From: Actinomadura sp. HBU206391
GTDB taxonomy: Bacteria > Actinomycetota > Actinomycetes > Streptosporangiales > Streptosporangiaceae
DNA length: 60,886 bases
Direction of reading: 5' to 3'
Assembly: GCF_014323665.1 (NCBI RefSeq)
Contig: NZ_JABVEB010000021.1
Span: 1 to 60,886, forward strand
The position numbers and the translations under genes were made by a program. This document shows, piece by piece, positions 53,244-60,886 of this stretch; the stretch's first letter is position 1, and each line of letters opens with the position of its first letter. The notes under the pieces were generated by a model. That model saw nothing but the letters and a program-made list of their open reading frames with translations. It was not told the DNA's origin and made no database searches.

Positions 53244-53657
53244 TCATCCGAGCAACGCCCATACCGTCTTCCCTCCCTCCCCTTCGGTCCACCCGAACTC
53301 GGCGGCGAGTGACATGACGATGTGCAGGCCCCGGCCGGACTCGCTGACGAAGTCGGGCTCTCTCACCCGGGGCAAGGTCGGAGACGGGTCCCACACCTCC
53401 AAAAGCGGCCGGCCCTGATTCGGGCCGAGGTAGAGCCTGATGCGCCCCGGCTTCTCGCGGCCCTCGGACACCGTGACCGCGATCGCGTTGGTGACCAGTT
53501 CGGAGACGATCTGGTTCGCGTCGTGGATCAGGTCGGCGTACCTCAGGCTGATGAGCTGGTGGCGCACGAACATCCGCGCGATCGCCACAGACTGGGGTAC
53601 CGGGAACAAGGTCAATTCCAGGCGACTTTTTCCTATTTCAACCGTTATCGCATCCAT
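53244..53657 (-). CDS. Anti-sigma-factor-like ATP-binding protein (HATPase)
   Basis: A 137-residue protein of the RsbW/SpoIIAB-like GHKL group. HDANQIVSELVTNAI is the N-box, LLEVWDPSP the G1 region, and ESGRGLHIVMSLAAEFGW the G2 region. ATP-binding regulators of this length typically pair with XRE/DUF5753 and DUF397 genes in actinomycetes, as here. The ATG at 53657 is preferred because GGGGGG lies 8 bases upstream. It is divergent from the remains of such an XRE gene. Confidence 0.85.
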   Translation of the reverse strand: MDAITVEIGKSRLELTLFPVPQSVAIARMFVRHQLISLRYADLIHDANQIVSELVTNAIAVTVSEGREKPGRIRLYLGPNQGRPLLEVWDPSPTLPRVREPDFVSESGRGLHIVMSLAAEFGWTEGEGGKTVWALLG

Positions 53658-53718
53658 TGCCATCACCCCCCGACCGTCTCTTCGATCGTCTCTTCGACCT
53701 CTTTCCCCGTACACAGGT

Positions 53719-54096
53719 AAGATCCTCACGAGAGAAGAGCCGCCCCAGCTGTGGGTATTGCTGAACCAGAGCGTCCTGGACCAGCCCTTGGGCGGGCCCA
53801 AGGTGATGAGGGCGCAGCTCGCACGGCTGCTCGAAGCCAGCCGCCTTCCCCACATCGTCATCCGCGTCGTGCCGAGGTCGCTCGGCGCCCACATCGGACT
53901 GGAGGGATCCTTCGCAGTCACCACCGTGGCCGAGGGAGACGTGGCCTATATGGAGGCCGTGGGAGGTGGCAGACTCTCGTTGGACAAGGCGGAGATCCGG
54001 AGATACGGCATACGTTTTGACCGCATCGGGGCGGACGCACTGTCCCGGGACTCGACGAGAGATCTCATCGAGCAGGTGATGGAGGGCATGACATGA
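53719..54096 (+). pseudogene. 5'-truncated XRE/DUF5753 regulator
   Basis: From REEPPQLWVLLNQSVLDQPLGG to the end, about 125 residues match the C-terminal two thirds of DUF5753 (LEASRLPHIVIRVVPRSLGAH, GSFAVTTVAEGDVAYMEA). The N-terminal helix-turn-helix and first part of DUF5753, normally about 150 residues, are missing. Upstream the frame runs antisense into the anti-sigma-like gene instead. No convincing start codon or ribosome site is seen. It still overlaps the DUF397 gene by ATGA, as in intact loci. Confidence 0.78.
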
Positions 54097-54284
54097 GCAC
54101 CCCCACATGGCGCAAGAGCACCCACAGCGACGCCTCCGGTAACTCCTGCGTCGAGGCCGCCCGGCTCCCCGGTGCCGTCGGTCTCAAAGACGGCCAGAAC
54201 CCCGAAGCCGGCCACCTCACCGTCTCAGCGGCCGCCTTCGGCGGGCTCCTCACCCGCATCCGCTCCGGAGAACTCGATCTGTAG
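54093..54284 (+). CDS. DUF397 protein
   Basis: A 63-residue protein with the DUF397 pattern: TWRKSTHSDASGNSCVEAA, then AVGLKDGQNP and LTVSAAAFGGLLTRIRSGEL. Proteins of this family are encoded beside XRE/DUF5753 regulators and are thought to act with them in actinomycete development and antibiotic control. It begins inside the stop of the truncated regulator. Confidence 0.9.
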   Translation: MSTPTWRKSTHSDASGNSCVEAARLPGAVGLKDGQNPEAGHLTVSAAAFGGLLTRIRSGELDL

Positions 54285-54326
54285 AGCAACCGGCCGAGCC
54301 GGCGATCCTGCGGGTGCGGAATCGGC

Positions 54327-55367
54327 TTAGGACACGCGTCGGCGGATCCACCAGAAGCTGAACCCCGCGAGCCCGAGGGCGAGGGCGGCGTAGATCGCGG
54401 TCTCGTACCACTGGAAGGTCCAGTAGCGGCTGGACGGCTGGTAGGTCACCTGATGCCGGTAGCCGAGCCGCTTTATCTCTGGGAGGCACGACGAAGCGCC
54501 CTGCCCGGGTGCCTCGGGTGGTTTGCAGGGTCCTGAGGTCGTGGACACGGGCATGGTCCCGTCGACTTTGCGTCCGGATGCGTCGACGATGTGGCTGGAC
54601 AGGACCCAGGCACCCGTGCGGCCGGGCACCTGGTTCTTCACCCTCAGATACAACGGGCCGCCGCCGCGCGACCAAGCCAGGCCATCGAGCCTCGATGGGG
54701 TGATTTCACCGGTCGAACGGATCGGGGACACGAAGTGAGGCCGGGCCAGCAGGGGCATGGCGATCTGGAGGGCGACGAACGCGACGAGGGTGATGGCCAT
54801 GGCGGGGAGGGTGCGGCGGACGAGCATGCCGATGGTGACGCCGAGGGCGAAGGCGAAGGCCGCGTACCCGATCGGGACGATGCCGCGGGCGCCGAACAGC
54901 AGGGGCCCCAGCCGCGGGTAGCCATCGGTGGCGCTCTTGTCGATGGGGCCGGCCCACCAGGTCACCGCGAGGCTGCCCAGTCCGGCGGCGGTCATGGCGG
55001 CCAGGCCGGTGAGGGCGAGTTTGACGGTCAGCCAGCGGGTGCGGGTGATGCTCTGGTTCCACACCAGCCGGTGTGTGCCGGCCTCCAGCTCACGGGTGAT
55101 CAGCGGCGCTCCCCAGAACAGCCCGATGAGGGCGGGCAGCACCAGCACGATGGCGGTGACGGCGAGGAAGGCATCCTGCCTTTCCTGGAAGAATCGGCCG
55201 AGGAAGTTCGTGCAGCCGCCGCTCTCGGTGGTACACGCGGCGATCCCGGTGGAGTAGTCGTCGGCCAGGCCCGGGCCGGTCAGGCCCAGAATGACGGCCA
55301 GCAAAGCCAGGGCGGCGAACATCATCGCGGCCGAAGCGCGGAACTGGCGCCAGGTCAGCCAGATCAT
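54327..55367 (-). CDS. ABC-2-type transporter permease
   Basis: A 346-residue membrane protein with about six hydrophobic segments: FAALALLAVILGLTG, AVTAIVLVLPALIGLFWG, LTGLAAMTAAGLGSLAVTWW and others, ending in AALALGLAGFSFWWIRRR. ELEAGTHRLVWNQSITRTRW is a characteristic cytoplasmic motif. The large extracellular loop holds several Cys and a Pro-rich stretch. Start overlaps the ATPase stop (ATGA). It is the membrane half of the exporter; the export substrate is unknown. Confidence 0.88.
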   Translation of the reverse strand: MIWLTWRQFRASAAMMFAALALLAVILGLTGPGLADDYSTGIAACTTESGGCTNFLGRFFQERQDAFLAVTAIVLVLPALIGLFWGAPLITRELEAGTHRLVWNQSITRTRWLTVKLALTGLAAMTAAGLGSLAVTWWAGPIDKSATDGYPRLGPLLFGARGIVPIGYAAFAFALGVTIGMLVRRTLPAMAITLVAFVALQIAMPLLARPHFVSPIRSTGEITPSRLDGLAWSRGGGPLYLRVKNQVPGRTGAWVLSSHIVDASGRKVDGTMPVSTTSGPCKPPEAPGQGASSCLPEIKRLGYRHQVTYQPSSRYWTFQWYETAIYAALALGLAGFSFWWIRRRVS

Positions 55368-56260
55368 CGTTGTACCTCCAGTGCGGGCCTGTCGCCGCGG
55401 TCGGTTTCGGCCTGCCGGCTCATGTAGGCCAGGACGAGGTCTTCCAGGCTGACCTGGCCGACGGTCCAGGCGGGGTCGTGTATCGGGTCGTCGGTGCGGA
55501 CCAGGAGGGTGGTCTGGCGGTCGGTGTGACCGGCGGAGATGACCTGCTGACCTGCGGGGAGCGTCTTGGGGTCGCGGCGGGGGCCGGTGAGCCGGTGGTG
55601 GGTGGCCAGCAGTTCCTCGACCTCTCCGGCCACCTGGATGCGCGAGTCGACCAGGACCACGAGGTAGTCGCAGACCCTTTCGAGGTCGGCCACCAGGTGC
55701 GAGGACAGCACCACACTGAACTCGTGTTCTGCGACGGCCTCCATCAGGCTTTGCAGGAACTCGCGGCGGGCGAGCGGGTCGAGCGCGGCGACCGGCTCGT
55801 CCAGGATCAGCAGCTCTGGTCGTTTGGCGACGCCCAGGGTGAGGGCGAGCTGAGCACGTTGACCACCCGACAACTTCGCCGCCCGGCGAGCGGGATCGAG
55901 GCCGAGCCCTGCGATCCGCTCGTGTGCCAGCGCGTCGTCCCATCCGGGGTTGAGCCGGGCGCCGAGCCGTAGATGGTCGGCGACGCTCAACCCGGCGTAG
56001 GTGGGGGTGTCCTGGGCGACGTACCCGACCTTGGCCAGCTGTGCCGGGCCGTCGGCGGGGCTGCCGCCGAGCACCTCGATGTCACCAGATGTCGGTGGCA
56101 ACTGGCCCACGGCCAGGTTCAGCAGCGTGGTCTTTCCCGCTCCGTTGGGGCCGACCAGTCCCACCACGTGCCCGGCCGGGATGTCCAGGGTGCAGTCGGT
56201 CAGCGCCCAGCGCCGCCCGTACCTTTTGCCCAGCCCCTGGGCCTGCAAGACGGCGGTCAT
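55364..56260 (-). CDS. ABC transporter ATP-binding protein
   Basis: A 298-residue ATPase: Walker A GPNGAGKTT near residue 38, the signature LSGGQRAQLAL, Walker B LLILDEPVAALD, and H-loop SSHLV. The C-terminal extension is typical of exporters paired with YtrA-type regulators. AGGAGG lies just upstream of the ATG at 56260. It sits between the GntR and permease genes, overlapping both by ATGA. Confidence 0.93.
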   Translation of the reverse strand: MTAVLQAQGLGKRYGRRWALTDCTLDIPAGHVVGLVGPNGAGKTTLLNLAVGQLPPTSGDIEVLGGSPADGPAQLAKVGYVAQDTPTYAGLSVADHLRLGARLNPGWDDALAHERIAGLGLDPARRAAKLSGGQRAQLALTLGVAKRPELLILDEPVAALDPLARREFLQSLMEAVAEHEFSVVLSSHLVADLERVCDYLVVLVDSRIQVAGEVEELLATHHRLTGPRRDPKTLPAGQQVISAGHTDRQTTLLVRTDDPIHDPAWTVGQVSLEDLVLAYMSRQAETDRGDRPALEVQR

Positions 56261-56661
56261 GCTATTTCCTCCTGAGCGGCGGCCCGAAAGGTGGTCATGA
56301 ACAGCGCCTCGATGCTCTCCTCGTCCAGACCCGCCCGGCGGGCCTTGGCCAGCCAGCGCCGCAGGTCCTGACGCAGCGGCCCGTGCGCGGCCAGCGAGGC
56401 ATCGGCCAGCGTCGCCGTCACGAACGTCCCCCTCCCCGGCCGGGCCGCCACCAGACCGTCGTGCTCAAGCTCCCGATAGGCCTTGAGCACCGTGTTCGGG
56501 TTGATCGCCAACCCCGCCACCACCTCCTTGACCGTCGGAAGCTGATCCCCCTCCGCCAGCAACCCCAACCGCAGCGCCTGCCGAACCTGACGCACCAACT
56601 GCAGATACGGCGAAACACCCGAGCGCGCGTCCAGGTGGAACTCGATCACCAGGGTCCCCAT
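56257..56661 (-). CDS. GntR-family regulator, YtrA subfamily
   Basis: A 134-residue regulator with a winged helix (about 10-75: SGVSPYLQLVRQVRQALRLG then LPTVKEVVAGLAINPNTVLKAYRELEHDGLV) and a short C-terminal dimerisation helix region instead of an effector domain, which defines YtrA. These repress their own operon encoding an ABC exporter, and often respond to cell-wall-active antibiotics. It is the first gene of the exporter operon, with a canonical promoter and CTAG-type palindromes upstream. Confidence 0.92.
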   Translation of the reverse strand: MGTLVIEFHLDARSGVSPYLQLVRQVRQALRLGLLAEGDQLPTVKEVVAGLAINPNTVLKAYRELEHDGLVAARPGRGTFVTATLADASLAAHGPLRQDLRRWLAKARRAGLDEESIEALFMTTFRAAAQEEIA

Positions 56662-56663
56662 TA

Positions 56664-56709
56664 ATCTAGGTATCTAGCACAATATGATCCTAACTAGATC
56701 CGCTGTCAA
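56664..56709 (-). promoter_or_regulatory. Promoter and operator of the GntR-ABC exporter operon
   Basis: On the minus strand TTGACA (56704-56709) is followed after 17 bases by CATATT (56681-56686), a near-consensus sigma-70-like promoter. Palindromic CTAG elements overlap it (CTAGGTATCTAG at 56667-56678, and CTAGATC downstream of the -35). YtrA autoregulation at this site is inferred. Confidence 0.7.
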
Positions 56710-57171
56710 GGAGAGTCGCCCGGCCGGACGCAGCCGGCCAGGTGGGTTGCGGGCAGGCGCGCCGTCGGCGGCGGGCCGGCGCCCCAGGTGTTGAACGGCC
56801 GGCCTGACCAGAGCGTGACCTTTGCTCGCGCAGGTCACGGCGCCGGTAGCAGAGCGCGCGGTTTCGAGCAGATGGTCGTCGGCATGGACTCGTCGACTTC
56901 GGCGACGCGATCCTGAAAAGAGCCGACCTCACCACACGTACACTTTGTCCTTCACTCGCCATTCGGGTACACCATCGCGCGACGACCGTTCCGTCACCGC
57001 GAGCAACGTGAGCGCGATCCGTCGTACGTCGTCTCTCCCGGGACATAATGCGTGGCGCCTTGGTCCCATAAGTCCTACCCACGACCCGAAAGCGAACGTC
57101 CGCCAGATGAGGCCCGGGCTTGGGCCCCAGGACCCTGCCACTTGCCCTGTTCGGATCCGTACGGTTTCCGA
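56710..57171. other. Gene-free stretch upstream of the toxin-like gene
   Basis: About 460 bases without a supportable gene; the frames that are open are Arg/Ser-rich and lack domain features. It contains the left inverted repeat of the cassette described below. Confidence 0.45.
57119..57157. repeat. Left inverted repeat flanking the toxin-like gene
   Basis: The segment has CTTGGGGCCC-like sequence at 57119-57139 and CTGTTCGGATC at 57147-57157. The same two blocks recur at 58259-58308: GATCCGAACAG is the exact reverse complement of the second block, and the gggcccc-rich block is nearly the same in either orientation. The two sites bracket the toxin-like gene. Confidence 0.6.
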
Positions 57172-58146
57172 ATGCGGCAGTTTGTACCACTCCGAGCAAC
57201 GATTGAACGCGCAAATCGTGGCGACAGGGGCGAAGGCCCCGTATCATATGTGGTAGGGGTTCTCCTTATCGCGGCCATCACCGCCGCCGTCGCGTCCACC
57301 GGTCTGGGTGGCACCGTAGTGTCAGGTATCGAAAAGGCAGTCTGCAGGGTAGGAGGCGGCGAGTGCCCGCCCGCCAGGAGTAAGCCGGTCGCAGCCCCCA
57401 CGCCGACACCGACACCGACGTTCCGCAGGCCCGGTATTCCCCGAGGGGGAAAGCAATTCGCACCTCAAGCCCTCCAGCCCCCTCCCAGCACATCGCCCCC
57501 TGCGAATCCAGGGAACCAGATAGAGAACCAGATTCAAGACGCGCTGGACAGACTGTTTTCGCCCGGGCAGTCCGACAAGTCTCGATGGGACGAGCCGGAG
57601 ATGCAGTCGGCTCGGGAATTGCAGCAGCAGCTGGGCATTGAGGTCGTTTCTCGGGCGGGCGGCGGCAACGTCTACGATAAAGACAATAGAATCTTCTACC
57701 TTGACACGACCACAACGGGCGCCGAACAGGACGATTTCCGCATCAGAACTCTTTGGGATTTCAGCCTGGAGCCCCCAAAGGGCGGACCTGATGCCACCAA
57801 GGTGTCGCGCGACCAGTACATACAGCAGCACCTGGATCGCCTGACCGACTTCTACAGCGCACAGGCCGTCTTCGGCATCGAGCAGTCCTTGAAGAGCTAC
57901 GCAGGCGGACCGGCACTCGATCCCGCGAAGGTACAGCCGCTCTACTGGGAGGCCTACCTCGCTGGCTATGGAGCCGTACCCGGCTGGCTCGTCAACGATG
58001 AAGCCGCTCGAGCCGGCGGACGCCAGGCGGTCTTCAACGCGATAAAGGAAAGCAACAGGAGCATGAGTCTCGGGCAAGAATGGGACGCCGCTCAGAGTGC
58101 TCCTAAGCGCAGCTGGAAATGCGCGTGGCTGTGGAAATGCTCGTGA
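57172..58146 (+). CDS. Pilin-leader, single-TM protein with toxin-like C-terminal domain
   Basis: A 324-residue protein. The first 50 residues look like a Flp/TadE-type leader: basic start, RGDRGEGPVSY at 16-26, a hydrophobic helix of about 22 residues, then conserved Cys residues (AVCRVGGGEC). The same leader type precedes polymorphic toxins in actinomycetes. A Pro/Thr-rich linker follows (PTPTPTPTF). The C-terminal 200 residues form an unrecognised domain with FYLDTTTTG, SRDQYIQQHLDRL and LPLYWEAYLAGYGAVPG-like Trp/Tyr-rich helices; a short Cys/Trp tail ends it. The ATG at 57172 lacks a ribosome site. No immunity gene was identified downstream. A strong terminator follows immediately. Confidence 0.65.
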   Translation: MRQFVPLRATIERANRGDRGEGPVSYVVGVLLIAAITAAVASTGLGGTVVSGIEKAVCRVGGGECPPARSKPVAAPTPTPTPTFRRPGIPRGGKQFAPQALQPPPSTSPPANPGNQIENQIQDALDRLFSPGQSDKSRWDEPEMQSARELQQQLGIEVVSRAGGGNVYDKDNRIFYLDTTTTGAEQDDFRIRTLWDFSLEPPKGGPDATKVSRDQYIQQHLDRLTDFYSAQAVFGIEQSLKSYAGGPALDPAKVQPLYWEAYLAGYGAVPGWLVNDEAARAGGRQAVFNAIKESNRSMSLGQEWDAAQSAPKRSWKCAWLWKCS

Positions 58147-58151
58147 CCACC

Positions 58152-58200
58152 GGCCGGTCTGGCGACAGCGCGGGCCGACCGTGCTGTCGCCAGACCGGCC
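58152..58200 (+). terminator. Strong 18-bp stem terminator after the toxin-like gene
   Basis: GGCCGGTCTGGCGACAGC (58152-58169) and its exact reverse complement (58183-58200) flank a 13-base loop and begin 6 bases after the stop codon. No long T-tract follows, which is usual for actinomycete terminators. Confidence 0.8.
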
Positions 58201-58258
58201 TGTTGACATCGGTCGCTCTCGGCCGCCCGGCAGCGCTCCCTTCGGCCCACCGCACCCT

Positions 58259-58308
58259 GATCCGAACAGCGGAGAGACAGGGCCCATCTTGGGCCCCAGT
58301 ACCCTGCC
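58259..58308. repeat. Right inverted repeat flanking the toxin-like gene
   Basis: It contains GATCCGAACAG at 58259-58269 and a gggcccc-rich block at 58288-58308 that differs from the left block at one position over 21 bases. It abuts the left end of the IS701-type element. Confidence 0.6.
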
Positions 58309-58311
58309 GCC

Positions 58312-59565
58312 GGCTGGATCTCGTTGCAGGTCAACGGGATCAGTTCGTCTGGGTCGGTCGGCGGGCGCGCTCGTGTGCGGTGGCCGCGGCCAGGAAGGCG
58401 TGTGCGAGCATCGAGAGGGTGACCCAGCGGTGCCAGGACGTCCAGCGCCTGATCTGGTGTTCGTCCAGTCCGGTCAGACCCTTGCCGGACTGGAAGGTCT
58501 CCTCGACCGTCCACCTGCGTCCGGCCACCTTCACCAGCGTGGTCAGCGGTACCGGCTTTGCCGCGTAGCAGCGGTAGAAGGCGAGTTCGCCGGTGCGCCG
58601 GTTGCGGCGGACGAGCAGATGGCGATGGCCTGGCCGGTGATCGGCGATGGCGGCCAAGGCCCAGTCGTTGAAGCGATGCCGCTTGGCCCCGGCGCCGGCG
58701 GAGAGCTTCTGCCAGGCCCGCTTCGGTAGCTTCTTGACGAGGGCATCGGCGCGGAACTTGCCCGCGCGGGTGGTGATCTGGGTGGTCGCAGGCGACGGCG
58801 AGGACGTAGCCGACCTCGCGCCCTTCCAGCGCGGTCCGCAGATGTGGGTTGCCTCCGTAGACCTCGTCGCCAGCCACCCAGGACGCGGGGACGCCGGCGT
58901 CCAGTGCGCGGCCGATCATGCGGGCGGCGAGCGCGGGTTTCCCGGCGAAGCCGACGGTGTCAGGTACCCCGGCCGCCTGGCAGCGGGCCGCGTCGTCGGT
59001 CCAGGAGCGCGGGACGTTCAGTTCCCGATCGATCGCCGCGTGCCCACGCGGGCTGGAGTAGGCGAGCTAGACGGCCACCTGACTGTTCTCGATCCGCCCG
59101 GCAGTTCCGGTGTACTGGCGCTGCACGCCCACGGTGGCGGTGCCCTTCTTCAGGTCGCCGGTCTCATCGACGACCGGCACCGCGTCCTGGTCGTGCAGCT
59201 GCTCAACGACGAAGCCGCGGAGGTCGTCGCGGACCGCGTCGGCGTCCCACTTGGCCCTCGACAGCAGGTGCTGCAAGCCATACGGGGTCGCGTCCCCGGC
59301 GTACTCGGCGAGCGTCCAGCAGTTCTTGCGAGGCAGGTCCGACAACAGGCCGAGGACGAACTCCCGTGCCCGGCGCCGCGGTTCCACCCGGGCGAACCGC
59401 CCCGCGATACGGTCCATCAGGACCTCGAACATGTCCTGCCAGCAGGCAGGATCTATGCTGTGGCCCGCGGCCACCGTCTGATCTCCTGTCTTCACACGCC
59501 GATGATCACCGGTGGTCGCACCCGGTCCCCGGACCGGCCCTCACCAGCAAGAGCACCATCCACGG
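58312..59565. mobile_element. Degenerate IS701-family-like insertion sequence
   Basis: About 1.25 kb holding one disrupted transposase on the minus strand. Weak terminal inverted repeats are visible: TGGATCTCGTTGCAGG near 58314 and, inverted, TGGATGGTGCTCTTGCTGG near 59540-59563. No target duplication could be recognised, so the ends are approximate. Confidence 0.6.
58340..59495 (-). pseudogene. IS701-type transposase with a stop and a frameshift
   Basis: The frame opens at a GTG at 59495 and carries the DDE elements in order: VVDETGDLKKG, WVAGDEVYGGN and WTVEETFQSGKG. A TAG at 59067-59069 replaces an expected Tyr codon (VAV-stop-LAY). Near 58781 an extra C in GACCACCCAG shifts the frame, so CDHQ becomes CDHP and the following residues are lost. 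Both lesions together make it inactive unless supplied in trans. Confidence 0.85.
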
Positions 59566-59573
59566 GTGGAGCG

Positions 59574-60107
59574 CTACCCGCCCCAGCCGGTGGCGGCCGC
59601 TACCTCACACGCGATGTCCACGACAGGCCGCCCGTCGGTCACCACCCGCACGGTGTCCGCAGACACCTGCGCGTCCAGCAGCCGCGCCTTGTAGGCGCTC
59701 GCCTTCAGCCCCTGCTCCAGTTCCGAGCCGAGCTCCCGGCCCGCCAACCGCTCGCCCACGGTGGCATCGGAGGCGGTGAGCAGGACCCGTACGACCCGTA
59801 CATCTGCCCCCATGGCGCGCTCGAACATGCCCGTCGTCCCAGGCAGCACACTCAGGGTGTTCGTATAGATCAAGCGGCGGTAGCCGAGCTCGGCGAAGTT
59901 TGCCCACACGGCCGTCAGATTGCGCTCGACGATCTTCGAGCGGTCAGGATCTCCCTCCGGTGCCGGATGCAGCTGCCCCATGAAGTCACCCTCGATGATC
60001 GCGTGAGAAACCGCCGCGGCGCGCAGCCGCGCCGAAACCTCCCATCCCACCGTCGACTTGCCCACACCGGCGCGCCCTCCGATAAGCAGTACCTCCGCAT
60101 GATCCAT
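59574..60107 (-). CDS. P-loop kinase-like ATPase
   Basis: A 177-residue protein of the small AAA/kinase (Zeta-toxin/chloramphenicol-kinase-like) fold. Walker A is GGRAGVGKSTVG at 10-21, followed by AIIEGDFMGQLH (catalytic-type Asp) and a LID-like Arg-rich segment (LLTASDATVGERLAGRELG). It would phosphorylate a small molecule with ATP or GTP. The ATG at 60107 is used. It stands alone between two transposase remnants, which suggests an accessory gene. Confidence 0.8.
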   Translation of the reverse strand: MDHAEVLLIGGRAGVGKSTVGWEVSARLRAAAVSHAIIEGDFMGQLHPAPEGDPDRSKIVERNLTAVWANFAELGYRRLIYTNTLSVLPGTTGMFERAMGADVRVVRVLLTASDATVGERLAGRELGSELEQGLKASAYKARLLDAQVSADTVRVVTDGRPVVDIACEVAAATGWGG

Positions 60108-60135
60108 GGAGGCAGCGTGCCAGCCCGAGACCGCC

Positions 60136-60390
60136 TCACGCGATCCGATATTGCTCTATGTCCTCCGAGCAGAACTCCAGGCCGTGCCCCATCCCTTCGC
60201 CCGGCCGCACCGTGTCACCCGTCGGATCCATGACGCCGTCGAGGAACATCGACTCGATCCGGACATGGTCGTTGAACCACTCGATATGCCGCAGATTGGG
60301 ACACCCACGCCGCCACTGCGGCGTGCGGACGCGGCGTGTGATCAACGACGTCCGCAGCCCTGCCCGCACCCACCCCACCAACAAGATCAC
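60136..60390 (-). CDS. Hypothetical protein
   Basis: An 84-residue open frame with protein-like composition in its second half (HIEWFNDHVRIESMFLDGVMD, GEGMGHGLEFCSEDIEQY). The first third is Arg-rich and less convincing, so the true start may be internal. No family was recognised. It precedes the P-loop kinase on the same strand with a 28-bp gap. Confidence 0.4.
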   Translation of the reverse strand: MILLVGWVRAGLRTSLITRRVRTPQWRRGCPNLRHIEWFNDHVRIESMFLDGVMDPTGDTVRPGEGMGHGLEFCSEDIEQYRIA

Positions 60391-60432
60391 GATCTACAAC
60401 TGGAGTACTACTAAACTAAGCTTGTTCTTTAA

Positions 60433-60886
60433 CCCTGCGCCCTCGGTTGGCTTGGCCGGCTCGGCCCGGCCGACGACGCCACCGCCCTCACCGCCGCCCA
60501 GCTCCGCCAGGTCATCGAACGCCTCCTGCAGGCCGGGCAGCACACACCGGCAGACCCCGACATCTTGATCGCCCCCGACGCCGGATACGACGTCACCCGA
60601 CTGGCGTTCCTGCTCGCCGACCTGCCGGTGGAACTGCTGGGCCGGATCCGCTCCGACCGGGTGCTGCGGCTGCCCGCACCACCAGGCGATCCCCGCTTCA
60701 TCGGCCGGCCGCCCAAGCACGGCGGCGAGTTCGCGCTGGGCAACCCCGCCACCTGGCCCGACCCGCACCACACCACGACCACCCCAACCACCCGGTACGG
60801 CACCGCGACCGCGATGTCCTCAGACCGGCTCCACCCACCTCCGACCCACCGCGCGGCCTGGCTGGAGCACGCCGGCCCGCTGCCCA
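60433..60886 (+). pseudogene. Fragment of a second transposase, cut by the window edge
   Basis: Downstream of an in-frame TAA at 60430 the frame reads DDATALTAAQLRQVIERLLQ, then ILIAPDAGYDVTRLAFLLAD, VELLGRIRSDRVLRLP and HRAAWLEHAGPLP. These are blocks of the DDE transposase type annotated as NF041680 in actinomycetes. About the first 150 residues are missing. The 3' end lies beyond the window, so whether the rest is intact is unknown. Confidence 0.7.

Noticed and set aside
56690..57247. Minus-strand frame upstream of the toxin-like gene
   Set aside because: Arg/Ser-rich, no start signal and it runs across the exporter promoter; not supported as a gene.

Overview
The window is high-G+C DNA with frequent GTG and TTG starts, dense ATGA-type start/stop overlaps and actinomycete-specific families: a DUF397 protein with a DUF5753 regulator remnant and an anti-sigma-like ATPase, a DUF222/HNH protein, and EgtC. 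It is most likely chromosomal DNA of a filamentous actinomycete. A Streptosporangiales or Thermomonosporaceae-type host is my guess from gene content, not something the sequence proves. No rRNA, tRNA or CRISPR array was seen.

Layout. 1-0.9 kb: end of an unknown gene, then a gene-free block of alternating inverted repeats. 0.9-8.4 kb: a divergent catabolic locus. One arm encodes a VOC protein, a FadR-type GntR regulator and a two-subunit molybdenum hydroxylase. The other arm encodes a fused E1 and an E2 of a 2-oxoacid dehydrogenase. The arms share an intergenic region with three TTGGATCCAA-like boxes. 8.5-10.8 kb: membrane-bound spermidine-synthase-like protein. 11-21.4 kb: a probable glucosamine/chito-oligosaccharide uptake region with a GH2 exo-glucosaminidase, ROK regulator, ABC importer, SIS-domain protein and PfkB kinase, plus an inserted MarR/DUF6069 pair with three operators. 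21.4-28.2 kb: HNH endonuclease, lipoprotein, broken streptomycin-kinase-like gene, GH87-like secreted beta-helix protein, PadR pair and a small zinc-ribbon protein. 28.2-33 kb: an unusual fused double permease, a small membrane protein, dinB with an SOS box lying over its start codon, and a DMT transporter. 33.3-38.7 kb: PaaK-like ligase, RibD-like reductase and a large nucleoside-phosphorylase/STAND NTPase/TPR protein that looks like an NLR-type immune protein. 38.8-47.6 kb: PEP-mutase-like enzyme, secreted lipase, a large unrecognised two-TM protein, a deaminase/2OG-oxygenase/NCS1 permease operon and an imine-reductase-like enzyme. 47.6-53 kb: EgtC-like amidase, asparagine-synthetase-like amidotransferase and a carboxylate-amine ligase/ATP-grasp fusion, a likely peptide-amide synthesis cluster. 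53-56.7 kb: anti-sigma-like ATPase, truncated XRE/DUF5753 gene, DUF397 and a GntR-regulated ABC exporter. 56.7-60.9 kb: an accessory end with a toxin-like secreted or membrane-anchored protein between inverted repeats, a dead IS701-type element, a P-loop kinase and a transposase fragment at the window edge.

The best candidates for something undescribed are the nucleoside-phosphorylase STAND protein (35.6-38.7 kb), the EgtC/AsnB/ligase cluster (47.6-53 kb), the unrecognised two-TM protein (41.4-43.6 kb) and the pilin-leader, toxin-like cassette (57.1-58.3 kb). All functional assignments come from reading motifs by eye; no database search was run.
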